Shown here piece after piece: positions 44,092-52,395 of a DNA stretch of 64,000 nt. The position numbers and the translations under genes were made by a program. Positions within the stretch are counted from its first letter, which is position 1, and every line of letters begins with the position of its first letter. Below the pieces are notes generated by a model. That model was not told the DNA's origin and searched no databases. It was given only the letters and a program-made list of their open reading frames with translations. The DNA is from Candidatus Limnocylindrales bacterium. Its GTDB lineage: Bacteria; Moduliflexota; Moduliflexia; Moduliflexales; JAUQPW01. The stretch spans positions 1 to 64,000 of the forward strand of contig DATMBG010000037.1 of the NCBI GenBank assembly GCA_035559535.1, in the 5' to 3' direction.

Positions 44092-44278
44092 GAAAAGAGG
44101 GACAGGAAGAAAGGGTGCAGAATTCCCATGAATTACAAGACGATGATTTGAATAACACCGATTCCACATGATTACTTCACCCAGGAGGTCCGGTTTCTCC
44201 TTTCCCCTGTCAATGGGAGGAACCGGTTCCCCTAAAGTTGAAGTATTTAAGCGTTGGTATAAGGTCCGAGGAGAAGCT

Positions 44279-44779
44279 ATGAGAGTATACCCCACGAGAT
44301 GGTTAGCTGGATGGATGATGGTCACAGGATTAACTCTTATGATCTGGAGGGTAGGGTTTGCCCAGGGGGTTTCCTGTTCCAAGCCCATAGCACCTTGTAA
44401 AGCCTGTCACACCTCGGCTGCTGTGATGAGGGAGTTGGTGGGATGCATGGCTCAACCCTGGATAATCCCACCCGAAGCGAAAGAAGCGAAAAATCCGATT
44501 CCAAGTTCCCCTAAAGTCCTCGAAGAGGGCAAAGGGCTTTATAAGGTCAATTGTGAAGGTTGCCATGGAACCCAGGGAGGTGAATTAGGCCCCATCGCAG
44601 TGAAATTTACCATACCTGTTCCTAACCTCGGCGCTCCAACCGTCCAGGCCCAGACGGATGGAGAGTTATTTTGGAAGATTTCCAATGGGAAAGGTATCAT
44701 GCCTGCCTGGAGCACCATTCTGAGCGATGAAGACTGCTGGAAGCTGGTGATCTTTATTCGGACCTTCCGGAACCCATAA
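44279..44779 (+). CDS. Periplasmic c-type cytochrome
   Basis: 166 aa from the ATG at 44279 (GAGGAG at 44268-44273; a frame extends upstream to 44168). Signal peptide 1-29. Two heme-binding motifs, CKACH (40-44) and CEGCH (92-96), the latter followed by a cytochrome c fold with axial Met141 in GIMPAW. The first motif is in a short Cys-rich segment and may or may not carry heme. It follows the Tat amidohydrolase by 187 nt and probably accepts or donates periplasmic electrons for a partner enzyme of this operon. Confidence 0.85.
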   Translation: MRVYPTRWLAGWMMVTGLTLMIWRVGFAQGVSCSKPIAPCKACHTSAAVMRELVGCMAQPWIIPPEAKEAKNPIPSSPKVLEEGKGLYKVNCEGCHGTQGGELGPIAVKFTIPVPNLGAPTVQAQTDGELFWKISNGKGIMPAWSTILSDEDCWKLVIFIRTFRNP

Positions 44780-44837
44780 CAGGGTTGTAGGGGCGAAGAG
44801 ATAGCAACAGCCATCCTTAGTTGATCAAAAAATTCCG

Positions 44838-45416
44838 ATGTCAGATGATATTCTTTGGACAGAAGAAGCTTTGCAGCGAGTTCAGAACGCACCGGATTTC
44901 GTACGGCCGGGTATCTACAAACTCATGGTCAAGCGAGCTCGAGAGCGTGGATATAAAGTCATCACCTCTGAGTTTTTAACCGAGATCCGAAATGAATCCA
45001 TGATGCGAGTCTCCAAAGTTATTAAGAAGTTTGGGTTTGAAGAACTCAGCATGGGCGCGTTTGAAGTGGCCAAAGAAAAAATGCAAAAAAATCCTCGAAA
45101 GGTAAAGGTGATTGAAGAGATTAAGAACTTTCTAAAACAACGTACGGAGAAAAATGAAAGGATTCTGGAGAAATTCAGAAGCTATATAGAGACAGTTCCA
45201 GAACGGGGTCTCCCTTGGACAGAAGAAGCCTTAAAGCGCATGGAGAGAGTACCTCCTTTTGTCAGATCTATGGCCGAAAAAACCATTGAAACAGAAGCCA
45301 AAAGGCGGGGGGAGAAGGTTGTAACCCCGGAGGTTGTGGAAACCATTTTTCACCAACTTATTCCGGATACCGTTAAACAGGCTTTAGGGATTAGAAGGAC
45401 AGAACATTCTTCCTAG
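44838..45416 (+). CDS. Protein with two PCP_red (protochlorophyllide reductase C-terminal-like) domains
   Basis: 192 aa. Two homologous segments of about 45-50 residues, beginning ILWTEEALQRVQNAPDFVR (residues 4-22) and PWTEEALKRMERVPPFVR (about 127-144), each followed by the K/R-rich helix ending VITSEFL or VVTPEVV. This is the small helical domain found at the C-terminus of light-independent protochlorophyllide reductase subunit B and, in many non-phototrophs, as a free domain near cytochromes and Fe-S enzymes, where its role is unknown. A charged helical linker joins the repeats. It ends overlapping the convergent RACo-like gene by 4 nt. Confidence 0.8.
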   Translation: MSDDILWTEEALQRVQNAPDFVRPGIYKLMVKRARERGYKVITSEFLTEIRNESMMRVSKVIKKFGFEELSMGAFEVAKEKMQKNPRKVKVIEEIKNFLKQRTEKNERILEKFRSYIETVPERGLPWTEEALKRMERVPPFVRSMAEKTIETEAKRRGEKVVTPEVVETIFHQLIPDTVKQALGIRRTEHSS

Positions 45417-47083
45417 GAAGGAAAGGGCAGGTGTTGTACAAACAGATCGTTGAAGCGGGGATCAGAGGAAAGCTCTAAATACTCCACAGAACGGGCGATA
45501 GAAGCAACGGTTTTCCTGAAATTTCTGTGGCAGAGGACCATTCGAGCACCGACACCGGCAGTATTTCCAATGCATACGATTCTCTCAAGGTCGATAGGTA
45601 CTAAAAGTCCTATACGGACGGCTGCGCAAGGATCCAGGGAAGTGCCAAAGGCGCCACACAGGTAAATCCGATCCAGTTGATGGGGGGATAAACCGGCATA
45701 TTCCAGCAGTCGTTCCACACCTGCGGCGATGGTAGCCTTGGCTGCTTGTAGTTCCTGCACATCCCTTTGAGAGAGAAGAATCTCCTTTCCTTCATTAGAT
45801 GCCACTACCAGTTCAGGTCCATCCCTTGTGTCCCTGAGCCGGGAAGCTAAGAGGGAACCAGTATCCTTATGGAAGCGGCCTGAGGGGAGCAATATCCCCA
45901 CGTCTACCAACAAAGCAAGTAAAGAAATCAGTCCTGAACCGGAGATGCCCCTGGGTTTGTTCTCACCCAGTACCTGATACTCCAACGAACCTCTCTCGGA
46001 ATTGTAGAAGAATCGACTTATAGCGCCGGGCTGGGCCCGTATACCACAGCAAACGCGACCTCCCTCAAAGGCAGGCCCGGCGGCTACCGAGCAGGCTAAG
46101 AGCCTTCCTTGATGGCACAGAAGTACCTTGGCATCAGTTCCTATATCTACTACAAGACAGGTGTCTTTCCGCCTCTCCATATCCAAGAAGAGAGCTGTAG
46201 CTACAACATCAGCCCCCAGATTACCTGATATCAGTGGAAGGGTCTCCAGTCTGGCCTCATCCAAAAGCCCCTTCAAGGGTAAATCTTTGAGGGGAAATAT
46301 CTTTCCTTCAGTGAAAGAAGGCTTGAAGGGAGAGACCTCTATAGGATCTATTCCTAGTAGAAAATGTAACATAACAGGATTACCTACTACCACCAGGTGA
46401 AAGATATCTTCAAGAGCGCAGCCCCCTAGGCGAGTCAACTGAAGGATGAGCCGCCACACGGCAGATAGACAAAGGAGCTGGAGTCGGCATAGACCCTTGC
46501 TGCTGGAGCGGGTGTAACAAATGCGGGAGAAACCATCGAGTCCATATGCAACCTGGGGATTTCGGGTACTGAGGGCCGCCTTTTGAACTCCCGTCTTCAG
46601 ATCTACCAGATAGGCGGCCAGGGTGGTAGTACCTATATCTAACACGATCCCCATAAGGGGATCATCCAGAGCCTGGCGTACCTGTAAAAGTTCGTCATCA
46701 AAAAAGATTAGCTCCTGGTCCCCTTCTCGCCGTGAATATACCGAGGGTCGCAACTCCACCGTAACCTCCTGGAAGACATCTAAACATTTGTAGGTAGGTC
46801 CTACATCCAAAAAAGCCACCTCCACCTGGGTATCTTCTTTCACATGAAAGAAACAGGCCAAACGGTACCCTGCTTCCAGATCTGAGGAGGCTAGAAGCCG
46901 CAAGTCTCCAGAACTGGGGGGAAAAGCATGATGGATAAGACGAACTCGGCATCGACCACAGGTTCCCCATTCAGCACATTCTGGGAAAAGAGGAAGTGAG
47001 GTGCTCCGATAGGCATCCAGAAGAGTGCTTCCCTTCGGAACCTGAACCGTTACCCTCTGGGGAAGAAAAGTTACATTGACCAT
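45413..47083 (-). CDS. RACo-like ASKHA protein with N-terminal [2Fe-2S] ferredoxin domain
   Basis: 556 aa. N-terminal plant-type ferredoxin domain with ligands Cys36, Cys42, Cys45, Cys77; middle linker; then an ASKHA-fold ATPase (VLDIGTTTLAAYLVD near 142, VVDIGTDAKVLL near 318, ISGSGLISLLA near 384, YLCGAFGTSLDP near 483). Characterised relatives (RACo, RamA-like) reductively activate cob(II)alamin in methyltransferase corrinoid proteins using ATP. No corrinoid protein or methyltransferase gene is in the window, so the client is unknown. A sigma-54 promoter with UAS pair lies about 380 bp upstream. Confidence 0.85.
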   Translation of the reverse strand: MVNVTFLPQRVTVQVPKGSTLLDAYRSTSLPLFPECAEWGTCGRCRVRLIHHAFPPSSGDLRLLASSDLEAGYRLACFFHVKEDTQVEVAFLDVGPTYKCLDVFQEVTVELRPSVYSRREGDQELIFFDDELLQVRQALDDPLMGIVLDIGTTTLAAYLVDLKTGVQKAALSTRNPQVAYGLDGFSRICYTRSSSKGLCRLQLLCLSAVWRLILQLTRLGGCALEDIFHLVVVGNPVMLHFLLGIDPIEVSPFKPSFTEGKIFPLKDLPLKGLLDEARLETLPLISGNLGADVVATALFLDMERRKDTCLVVDIGTDAKVLLCHQGRLLACSVAAGPAFEGGRVCCGIRAQPGAISRFFYNSERGSLEYQVLGENKPRGISGSGLISLLALLVDVGILLPSGRFHKDTGSLLASRLRDTRDGPELVVASNEGKEILLSQRDVQELQAAKATIAAGVERLLEYAGLSPHQLDRIYLCGAFGTSLDPCAAVRIGLLVPIDLERIVCIGNTAGVGARMVLCHRNFRKTVASIARSVEYLELSSDPRFNDLFVQHLPFPS

Positions 47084-47269
47084 AGGAAGTATCCCAGGCC
47101 GGTACCAAACCCCGGCCAGGGCTTTATATCACTGCTCATGTTGAAATACCTCTGATGAACCCTGTAAACTGAACCCACAGCAACAAATTCCGGAGCATAT
47201 CCAGCAAACTCCTCCAGACCCAAGTCATAAACTTCCAAACCAGCTTCTTCCAGTATCTTATGAAAGGCA

Positions 47270-47310
47270 AATTGATATTACTACCAATTCTGATGGAATA
47301 GGTCGCATCC
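47270..47310. repeat. Single arm of the 7209-type palindromic repeat
   Basis: Contains ATTGATATTACTACCAATTCTGATGG, matching one outer arm (conserved core TCTGATGGA) of the repeat at 7209-7311. The second arm is lost or diverged. It lies in the long leader of the RACo-like gene. Confidence 0.4.
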
Positions 47311-47462
47311 TGGGGGGGGAGCAACTCTGTATGGCCCTTATGCAAGCCGTCCTTCCCTTCCTTCCTCGCCGGCGAGGAGGGTTAGGGTGGGTCCATGCTT
47401 GCTTTACCTTCCCTTTCAATACTGACCTCCTATTAACTCCCTCTCAAACGTTAAGGAAAGTT

Positions 47463-47477
47463 GCAATTTATATTCCA
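47463..47477 (-). promoter_or_regulatory. Sigma-54 promoter upstream of the RACo-like gene
   Basis: Minus-strand TGGAATATAAATTGC, exact GG-N10-GC spacing. The RACo-like ATG is about 380 bp downstream; the intervening frames (47136-47345) overlap a repeat and are not convincing genes. Confidence 0.7.
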
Positions 47478-47595
47478 GGCTTCATAAAACGCCGGGGTTT
47501 TCCCCAGGACGTTGGGATATCTCTAATTATGGATATTAAGCCGGATGCAGGTGTAACACGATATATTCTCATTGGAAGGGAGGGATTAAAGAGAT

Positions 47596-47670
47596 TGTCC
47601 TAAAGTTCTACAACTCCAATAGAAACCCAATATCCATGGGAGATATCAGATGATGTCGGAAGTTAGGGCA
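47596..47670 (-). promoter_or_regulatory. Paired 17-bp enhancer (UAS) of the RACo-like gene
   Basis: TGTCCTAAAGTTCTACA (47596-47612) and TGTCGGAAGTTAGGGCA (47654-47670), centres 58 bp apart; the most diverged pair. The proximal site is 128 bp from the -24 element. An extra outer half-site follows (GCAAAAGACA). Confidence 0.68.
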
Positions 47671-47815
47671 AAAGACAGATCCGGTACCATTTTAAAGATT
47701 ACAGTATCTTATCTATCCTGGTCAGGAGCGATGGGAGCTGAAGTCCTCGGCGAAGTAAAGCCGTCTTTGCTCACATGGGCCTAGATGAGCCCATATATGA
47801 CCATACCAACAGATC

Positions 47816-48646
47816 TTAAATATCTTGCTTTCGCAATACCCGGTCTGAGATAAGGAGGGGGGTAGCCACCCAGACCCCGAGGGCTGAGATCAGAAGCAGG
47901 CTGCTGGCCATCTGACCACCCAGGAATTTTACCAAAGCCGCCCCGGCAGCACCAAAAATGGTCGTACCATTCAGCAGGATGAGGCTGGAGACCCTGACCA
48001 TATCAACTGGGTTGCCGAAAAGTGAAAGGAAGATAAAGATATTAGCGGTTCTTTCTTTGAAAACAAAGGTAAGTCCGATAACAAGCAGGTCATACAAGAG
48101 TACAAAGAAAAACCAGAGAAAAAGTGAAAAGCCAAAGGCTTTTGCTTTCTTCCCGGATAAAATGGCAACCATAGCCGAAAGGGATAGGAATACCAGTGCA
48201 AGGAGAAGCCCAAGCCCAACAAAGGCGAGGAAACGGGTCAAACCCTCCGTTCCTACCTGGACAGCAATGACGAACCCCGCCAATCCAAAGCCGATGAAGG
48301 TTGCCGTTGTAATAGAAAGGAAAAGACCAAGGATTTTTCCCAGCAAGATTTCGCTGCGAGTCACCGGCTGAGAGAATAAAAGTTCATTTGCGCTTTTCTC
48401 ACCGGTGAAGCTGAGGGTTCCCATCATGAGTGAAACCACGGGAATGAGATAAAGCACAAGATTAAGCAGGCTGGCGGAAGTCCTTGTGAATCCTTGAAAA
48501 CCTACAAATCCTGCGGTTACAAGCCCGAAATATGAAATCGTCAGGGCAATAATCCCAAACCCTCCGGCAAAAACGAGTGTCCATTTAGCCCGGAGGTTGA
48601 TCTTAAGTTCCTGATGTGCAATGGTAATAACCGTATTGAGATCCAT
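47816..48646 (-). CDS. nosY: Nitrous oxide reductase maturation ABC permease NosY
   Basis: 276 aa from the ATG at 48646; a frame with a TTG start extends 12 codons into nosL. Six hydrophobic segments of the ABC-2 permease type, with TFTGEKSANELLFSQPVTR-like text near residue 90 (SGEKSANELL core). With NosD and NosF it forms the NosDFY transporter needed to assemble the copper centre of NosZ. The nearest good ribosome-binding site, GGAGGTGA over the nosL stop, is 16 nt away. Last gene of the nos cluster. Confidence 0.88.
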   Translation of the reverse strand: MDLNTVITIAHQELKINLRAKWTLVFAGGFGIIALTISYFGLVTAGFVGFQGFTRTSASLLNLVLYLIPVVSLMMGTLSFTGEKSANELLFSQPVTRSEILLGKILGLFLSITTATFIGFGLAGFVIAVQVGTEGLTRFLAFVGLGLLLALVFLSLSAMVAILSGKKAKAFGFSLFLWFFFVLLYDLLVIGLTFVFKERTANIFIFLSLFGNPVDMVRVSSLILLNGTTIFGAAGAALVKFLGGQMASSLLLISALGVWVATPLLISDRVLRKQDI

Positions 48647-48659
48647 AAGCTTAATGTTT

Positions 48660-49094
48660 TCACCTCCGCCAAAGATCCTCAAAGGTGAGAATCTGCCCTC
48701 GATATTTCCTTGAAAATTCCTCGGCCTTCAATCTATCTTTAAAGGCAACCAAGCCACTGGCCATGGGGCTTGGTATCGCTTCTGATTTTACATAACTGGA
48801 GGGTTCGGCGTTGAGCCACTTTAGGTTGTCATAATCTGTGACGAAGTAAACCGCTATTTTATCTTTTAAACCACGTTCCTGGATGAATCGGATCATACAT
48901 CCGATATCATCAAATTTGAATACTGTGCCATCTTGATCAATGAATTCTGCCGCGTATCGCTTCTCAGAGATGGCCATTTTACAAAACGAGCACATATCTC
49001 CAGCCTCAATATCAACCGGCTGGAGTTGCTGGCTTTGACAGGCTATCAGGATTATGAGTAAGAGTAAAATCAGGAGAATTTTCTTCATAAACAT
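48660..49094 (-). CDS. nosL: Copper lipoprotein chaperone NosL
   Basis: 144 aa. Signal/lipobox LIILIAC (Cys near residue 19) and the Cu(I)-binding MCSFCKMAISEKRYAAEF segment (34-51) mark NosL, which hands copper to apo-NosZ. The 5' end overlaps nosF by 83 nt (77 if the second ATG is used). The signal peptide lies entirely in the overlap, so the start cannot be moved downstream. Confidence 0.9.
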   Translation of the reverse strand: MFMKKILLILLLLIILIACQSQQLQPVDIEAGDMCSFCKMAISEKRYAAEFIDQDGTVFKFDDIGCMIRFIQERGLKDKIAVYFVTDYDNLKWLNAEPSSYVKSEAIPSPMASGLVAFKDRLKAEEFSRKYRGQILTFEDLWRR

Positions 49095-49983
49095 ACTTTA
49101 AATAAATTTCTTCAAGGGGTGGTTCCTCTGTCGAAAAATGTTCGATGATCGCACCGGCCTTTGAAAGGGCTTGCAGGATAGAAAGGCGATCTTCGGGCTT
49201 TGAGGCTACGACCAGATGAGCATCAAGGAGTTTTGCTTCTGTAGCTCCGGCATCGAGGGCTGTCTTAATAAAATTTTCGTTTGGATTGTTCAGTAATAAG
49301 CGCATACGTGAATTGACCCTTATGGCATTTTTTAAGATTTCCACCGACTCAACGGCTGCCAGCTTACCACCGACAAGTATTGCCACTCTATCGGCCAACT
49401 GTTCGATATCAGAAAGAACATGGGAAGAAAACAGGATCGTCTTACCCTCTTGCTTAAGCATGGCGATCAATTTTCTGAATTTTATTGCTCCTTCAGGATC
49501 AAGACTGGCAGTGGGCTCATCCAGGAGGAGGAGAGGCGCATCGGGCAGAAAGGCCACAGCTATGCCCAGACGTTGAATCATTCCGCCGGAAAATTCGCTG
49601 ACTGACCTGTCAGCAAATCCATTAAAGCTGAAGTGGAGTTTTTCAAGCACCCGATCAATCCGATCCAACGGCAGTTTCCTTAAGCGACAATAGAACTCAA
49701 GAACTTCTCGAGCTGTGAGGTTTTCATAAAAAGCGACCCGCTGGGGGAGATAACTAAGTAAACTTTTCGCTTCCCACGAGTTTTTCCAGACATCTATACC
49801 GTTAATCCGTATATGGCCAGAAGTTGGCGACATGAGACCGGTAATACATTTCAGAATGGTTGTCTTGCCGCTTCCATTCGGACCCAGTAGGGCAAAAGTC
49901 TCTCCGGTCTTTACCTGAAAGGATATATCCTTCACAGCAGTAAAATTACCGAATTTTTTGGTTAACCCTTTTACCTCGATCAT
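49012..49983 (-). CDS. nosF: ABC transporter ATP-binding protein NosF
   Basis: 323 aa: Walker A LLGPNGSGKTTILK (33-46), signature SEFSGGMIQRLGIA (about 134-147), Walker B LLLLDEPTASLDPEG. ATPase of NosDFY. It starts in an ATGA overlap with nosD. The last 25 or so residues (after LEEIYLKYV) extend beyond the usual NosF end and are encoded where nosL begins. Confidence 0.93.
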   Translation of the reverse strand: MIEVKGLTKKFGNFTAVKDISFQVKTGETFALLGPNGSGKTTILKCITGLMSPTSGHIRINGIDVWKNSWEAKSLLSYLPQRVAFYENLTAREVLEFYCRLRKLPLDRIDRVLEKLHFSFNGFADRSVSEFSGGMIQRLGIAVAFLPDAPLLLLDEPTASLDPEGAIKFRKLIAMLKQEGKTILFSSHVLSDIEQLADRVAILVGGKLAAVESVEILKNAIRVNSRMRLLLNNPNENFIKTALDAGATEAKLLDAHLVVASKPEDRLSILQALSKAGAIIEHFSTEEPPLEEIYLKYVYEENSPDFTLTHNPDSLSKPATPAG

Positions 49984-51416
49984 CGCTTTTTTCCCTTTGC
50001 AATCAGGGTAATAGATACCCCCAACATGACAAAGGGTAAGATCAAGGAATAGCGCTTAAACCGGAATCCTCCATCCAACTCTGGCATCTGGATAGACCAT
50101 ACCACTGGTTTCATGAGAGGGTAAAAATCGAATTCCCTGGATCCCTCGATCACCGGGAAAGTCTTTTCAGCCAAAGCAAGGGCTTGAGACGCCGGGCTAA
50201 AAAGGTAGAGTCGGAGTCGAGGATGATTTCCTTCCAGATACTGGAAAATGTTTTGAATCTTGAAGGGTATGTCACCTATGCCGTCAGCATCTAAATCGTA
50301 GCCATCATAATCGCTCCAGTAATTTCCAACTCCTTCATGGCTCCATTGTGTTGTGGTATTTTTGCCGATCACCTGTATGGGGCTCAGGTTATCCACAAAG
50401 TTATTCCTCTGAAACACATTTCCCGAAGCGCTGGTAAAGATCTGAATGGCGGTATCGTTTGCTGCAATGAGATTACGTTTAAATAGACTATTTCTCAGTG
50501 CCTCCATAAATATGCCAACGGCATTATCCAGGATCAGATTTTCCTCGGCCAGGCAGTCATCACTGTCCTGGAACAGGAGGCCAAAAGAACTGAAACCCCG
50601 ATTATGGATAAAAATGTTTCGTCTAAATTCAATCCGCCGAGAATACATAATAGCCGCACCGGCAACATTGTTGTAAAATAGATTTTCTTCAAACTTATTG
50701 TCATCGGAAAACATATAATGTAAGCCGTAGCGGAGGTCCGATACACGGTTTCCACGAAGGATACTTTTATATGCATTTTGCAGATACATTCCATCGCGAG
50801 CCTGTTTGATGGTGTTTCCAACAATGGTGTTGTTGGTGGCGTTCCAGATGTGAATGCCGCTACCTCTTTCACCGGGTTCAAGAAAATCCCTGCCATGGAT
50901 TACATTCCCTCTGACTATATTATCACTGGAACCAAAGAAGTAGATTCCGAAAAGCACATCACGTAGTTTATTTTCTTCAATTCGGTTGCCATTTGACTTG
51001 AGTAAAATACCCGAATCTTCATCAACCAGCATATTCCCGCTATGTTCAATAATGAAACCTCGAACCACACAGCCATCGGCATTTACTGTTATGACGCTTC
51101 CCCGGCCATCTCCTTGAAGGGTGGGGTTATCTATGCCCTCGAGAACAACTTGTTTATCGAGGATAAGATTGCCTTTATAAATTCCACTTTTGACTCGAAT
51201 GGTATCCCCTGGAGTTGCATAGGTAAGAGCTTCCTGAACCGAGGTAAAAGGTTCGTCTGGGCCAACGATGAGAGTTTTGGCCTTTACTTCCAGAGGTAAA
51301 CCAGAGCCGGCCAATCCCAGCAAGACCACCAGAAAAATTCGCTTGGGCCACAAACACAGCAAAGTACGGAAATCAGATAAAAACCCTTTTAAGATTTCTA
51401 GAGGTTTAAAACTCAT
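49980..51416 (-). CDS. nosD: Periplasmic copper-site assembly protein NosD
   Basis: 478 aa from ATG 51416 (a TTG lies 6 nt upstream). Signal-anchor-like hydrophobic segment (about 25-45), then a right-handed beta-helix of CASH repeats (for example IEHSGNMLVDEDSGILLKS, NTIVGNTIKQARDGMYLQNA), and a C-terminal hydrophobic segment (LILPFVMLGVSITLIA) that may anchor it. NosD binds the NosFY transporter and NosZ during CuZ assembly. Confidence 0.92.
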   Translation of the reverse strand: MSFKPLEILKGFLSDFRTLLCLWPKRIFLVVLLGLAGSGLPLEVKAKTLIVGPDEPFTSVQEALTYATPGDTIRVKSGIYKGNLILDKQVVLEGIDNPTLQGDGRGSVITVNADGCVVRGFIIEHSGNMLVDEDSGILLKSNGNRIEENKLRDVLFGIYFFGSSDNIVRGNVIHGRDFLEPGERGSGIHIWNATNNTIVGNTIKQARDGMYLQNAYKSILRGNRVSDLRYGLHYMFSDDNKFEENLFYNNVAGAAIMYSRRIEFRRNIFIHNRGFSSFGLLFQDSDDCLAEENLILDNAVGIFMEALRNSLFKRNLIAANDTAIQIFTSASGNVFQRNNFVDNLSPIQVIGKNTTTQWSHEGVGNYWSDYDGYDLDADGIGDIPFKIQNIFQYLEGNHPRLRLYLFSPASQALALAEKTFPVIEGSREFDFYPLMKPVVWSIQMPELDGGFRFKRYSLILPFVMLGVSITLIAKGKKR

Positions 51417-51420
51417 ATTC

Positions 51421-51545
51421 AAGTGTCTAAGGTGCCTATGGGAGCGAGGAATACGGAGGTGGGGGGAGGGAATGAGCCTCTATACTCTCCCACTTCCACA
51501 TCCCCCCACTCCTACTTTAGTTCACTTTAGGGCACTTAAACGCTT
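51421..51545. repeat. Imperfect palindrome of the GGGAG-hairpin family between nosB-like and nosD
   Basis: AAGTGTCTAAGGTG at the left end and CACTTTAGGGCACTT at the right end are inverted relatives, with G-rich (GGAGGTGGGGGGAGGG) and C-rich (ATCCCCCCACTCC) inner arms. It resembles the elements at 60736 and 61130. It interrupts the otherwise tight nos operon. Confidence 0.55.
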
Positions 51546-52242
51546 ATAACTTTTTTAGGTGTCTTCCCGATAATAAAATAGAAACAAGCAACAACAGGAG
51601 AAAACCAACCAGAAAATAGGAAGCCGGGCCAGGATAGCTGTAAACGGTAAAGTTCGCAAGTTGTTTTGATCCAATAATGGGGGGCATGAATGGGGGAACT
51701 TTTACCGGAGCTTTTGGGTCCAGGTTATGACCATACTGATAAAGTCGATTATAAAAACTCCAAAATGAGAAGAGGCTGAAGTACATAAAAAGAACCGTCG
51801 TATCCACCAGGTTCGACATCTTGCCCAATACGATTGTGCGCAGGGTAAGGATGAAGAAAATACCGATCATCAGAGGAATCCATCCAAACTCACTGAAATC
51901 ACTTTCAAGCAACGGACGCATACCGATATAGTGATTAAGGGTATTGATCTCTTGCAAGTCATTTCTCCCCTCAGGATGACCGCCGTCAAGGGTGTATGAA
52001 TAGATGTAGAGATTCAAGCCATCGGGAAATTGATTTGCATAAAGTGTCATGTTCCAAAGGGGGAAGATAAACGTTGGAATAAGCAGCACTGCGGCGATCA
52101 GGATAATGAGGCGGCTCTGTAGCCTTAGGGGGAGATCAAAAAAAGCGTTCGCCTTCTCCAACCACTTTTCCATGTCGAATTTCCCCTCCAGGGGTTGAAT
52201 AGCCGATTCCTGCCTTGAAATAAAATCTTGTAGGTTTGACAT
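51544..52242 (-). CDS. NosB-like membrane protein of clade II nos clusters
   Basis: 232 aa with about four or five TM segments (48-68, 118-138, 150-170, 205-225). Its position directly after nosZ and the phrase LNLYIYSYTLDGGHPEGRND fit the membrane protein usually called NosB in clade II (Sec-type) nos clusters, whose role in electron supply or maturation is unclear. No heme motif is visible. Confidence 0.7.
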   Translation of the reverse strand: MSNLQDFISRQESAIQPLEGKFDMEKWLEKANAFFDLPLRLQSRLIILIAAVLLIPTFIFPLWNMTLYANQFPDGLNLYIYSYTLDGGHPEGRNDLQEINTLNHYIGMRPLLESDFSEFGWIPLMIGIFFILTLRTIVLGKMSNLVDTTVLFMYFSLFSFWSFYNRLYQYGHNLDPKAPVKVPPFMPPIIGSKQLANFTVYSYPGPASYFLVGFLLLLLVSILLSGRHLKKL

Positions 52243-52367
52243 AAGTTATTCCGTCTAAAAGTAACTGATGGGACAGTTATAAGATATCCCCACCAGGAAC
52301 CTTACAGTCGATTAGCCTAGTATCTAGAGATGGCGTTTTCACATCCCTTCTTCTACCAAATCCGGTT

Positions 52368-52395
52368 GTAAGGGCGACCAACCGGTCGCCCTTAC
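52368..52395. terminator. 12-bp hairpin at the nosZ stop codon
   Basis: GTAAGGGCGACC / GGTCGCCCTTAC with an AACC loop begins at the last stop-codon base of nosZ. It shares the GGGCGACC core with repeats at 7209 and 15294. It could shield the nosZ mRNA 3' end or attenuate expression of the downstream nos genes. Confidence 0.6.

Noticed and set aside
47136-47345. 69-codon frame upstream of the RACo-like gene
   Set aside because: Its start lies inside a dispersed repeat arm and no family is recognisable; more likely leader sequence.
47331-47603. 90-codon plus-strand frame
   Set aside because: Runs through the sigma-54 promoter and one enhancer site of the opposite strand; no coding features.
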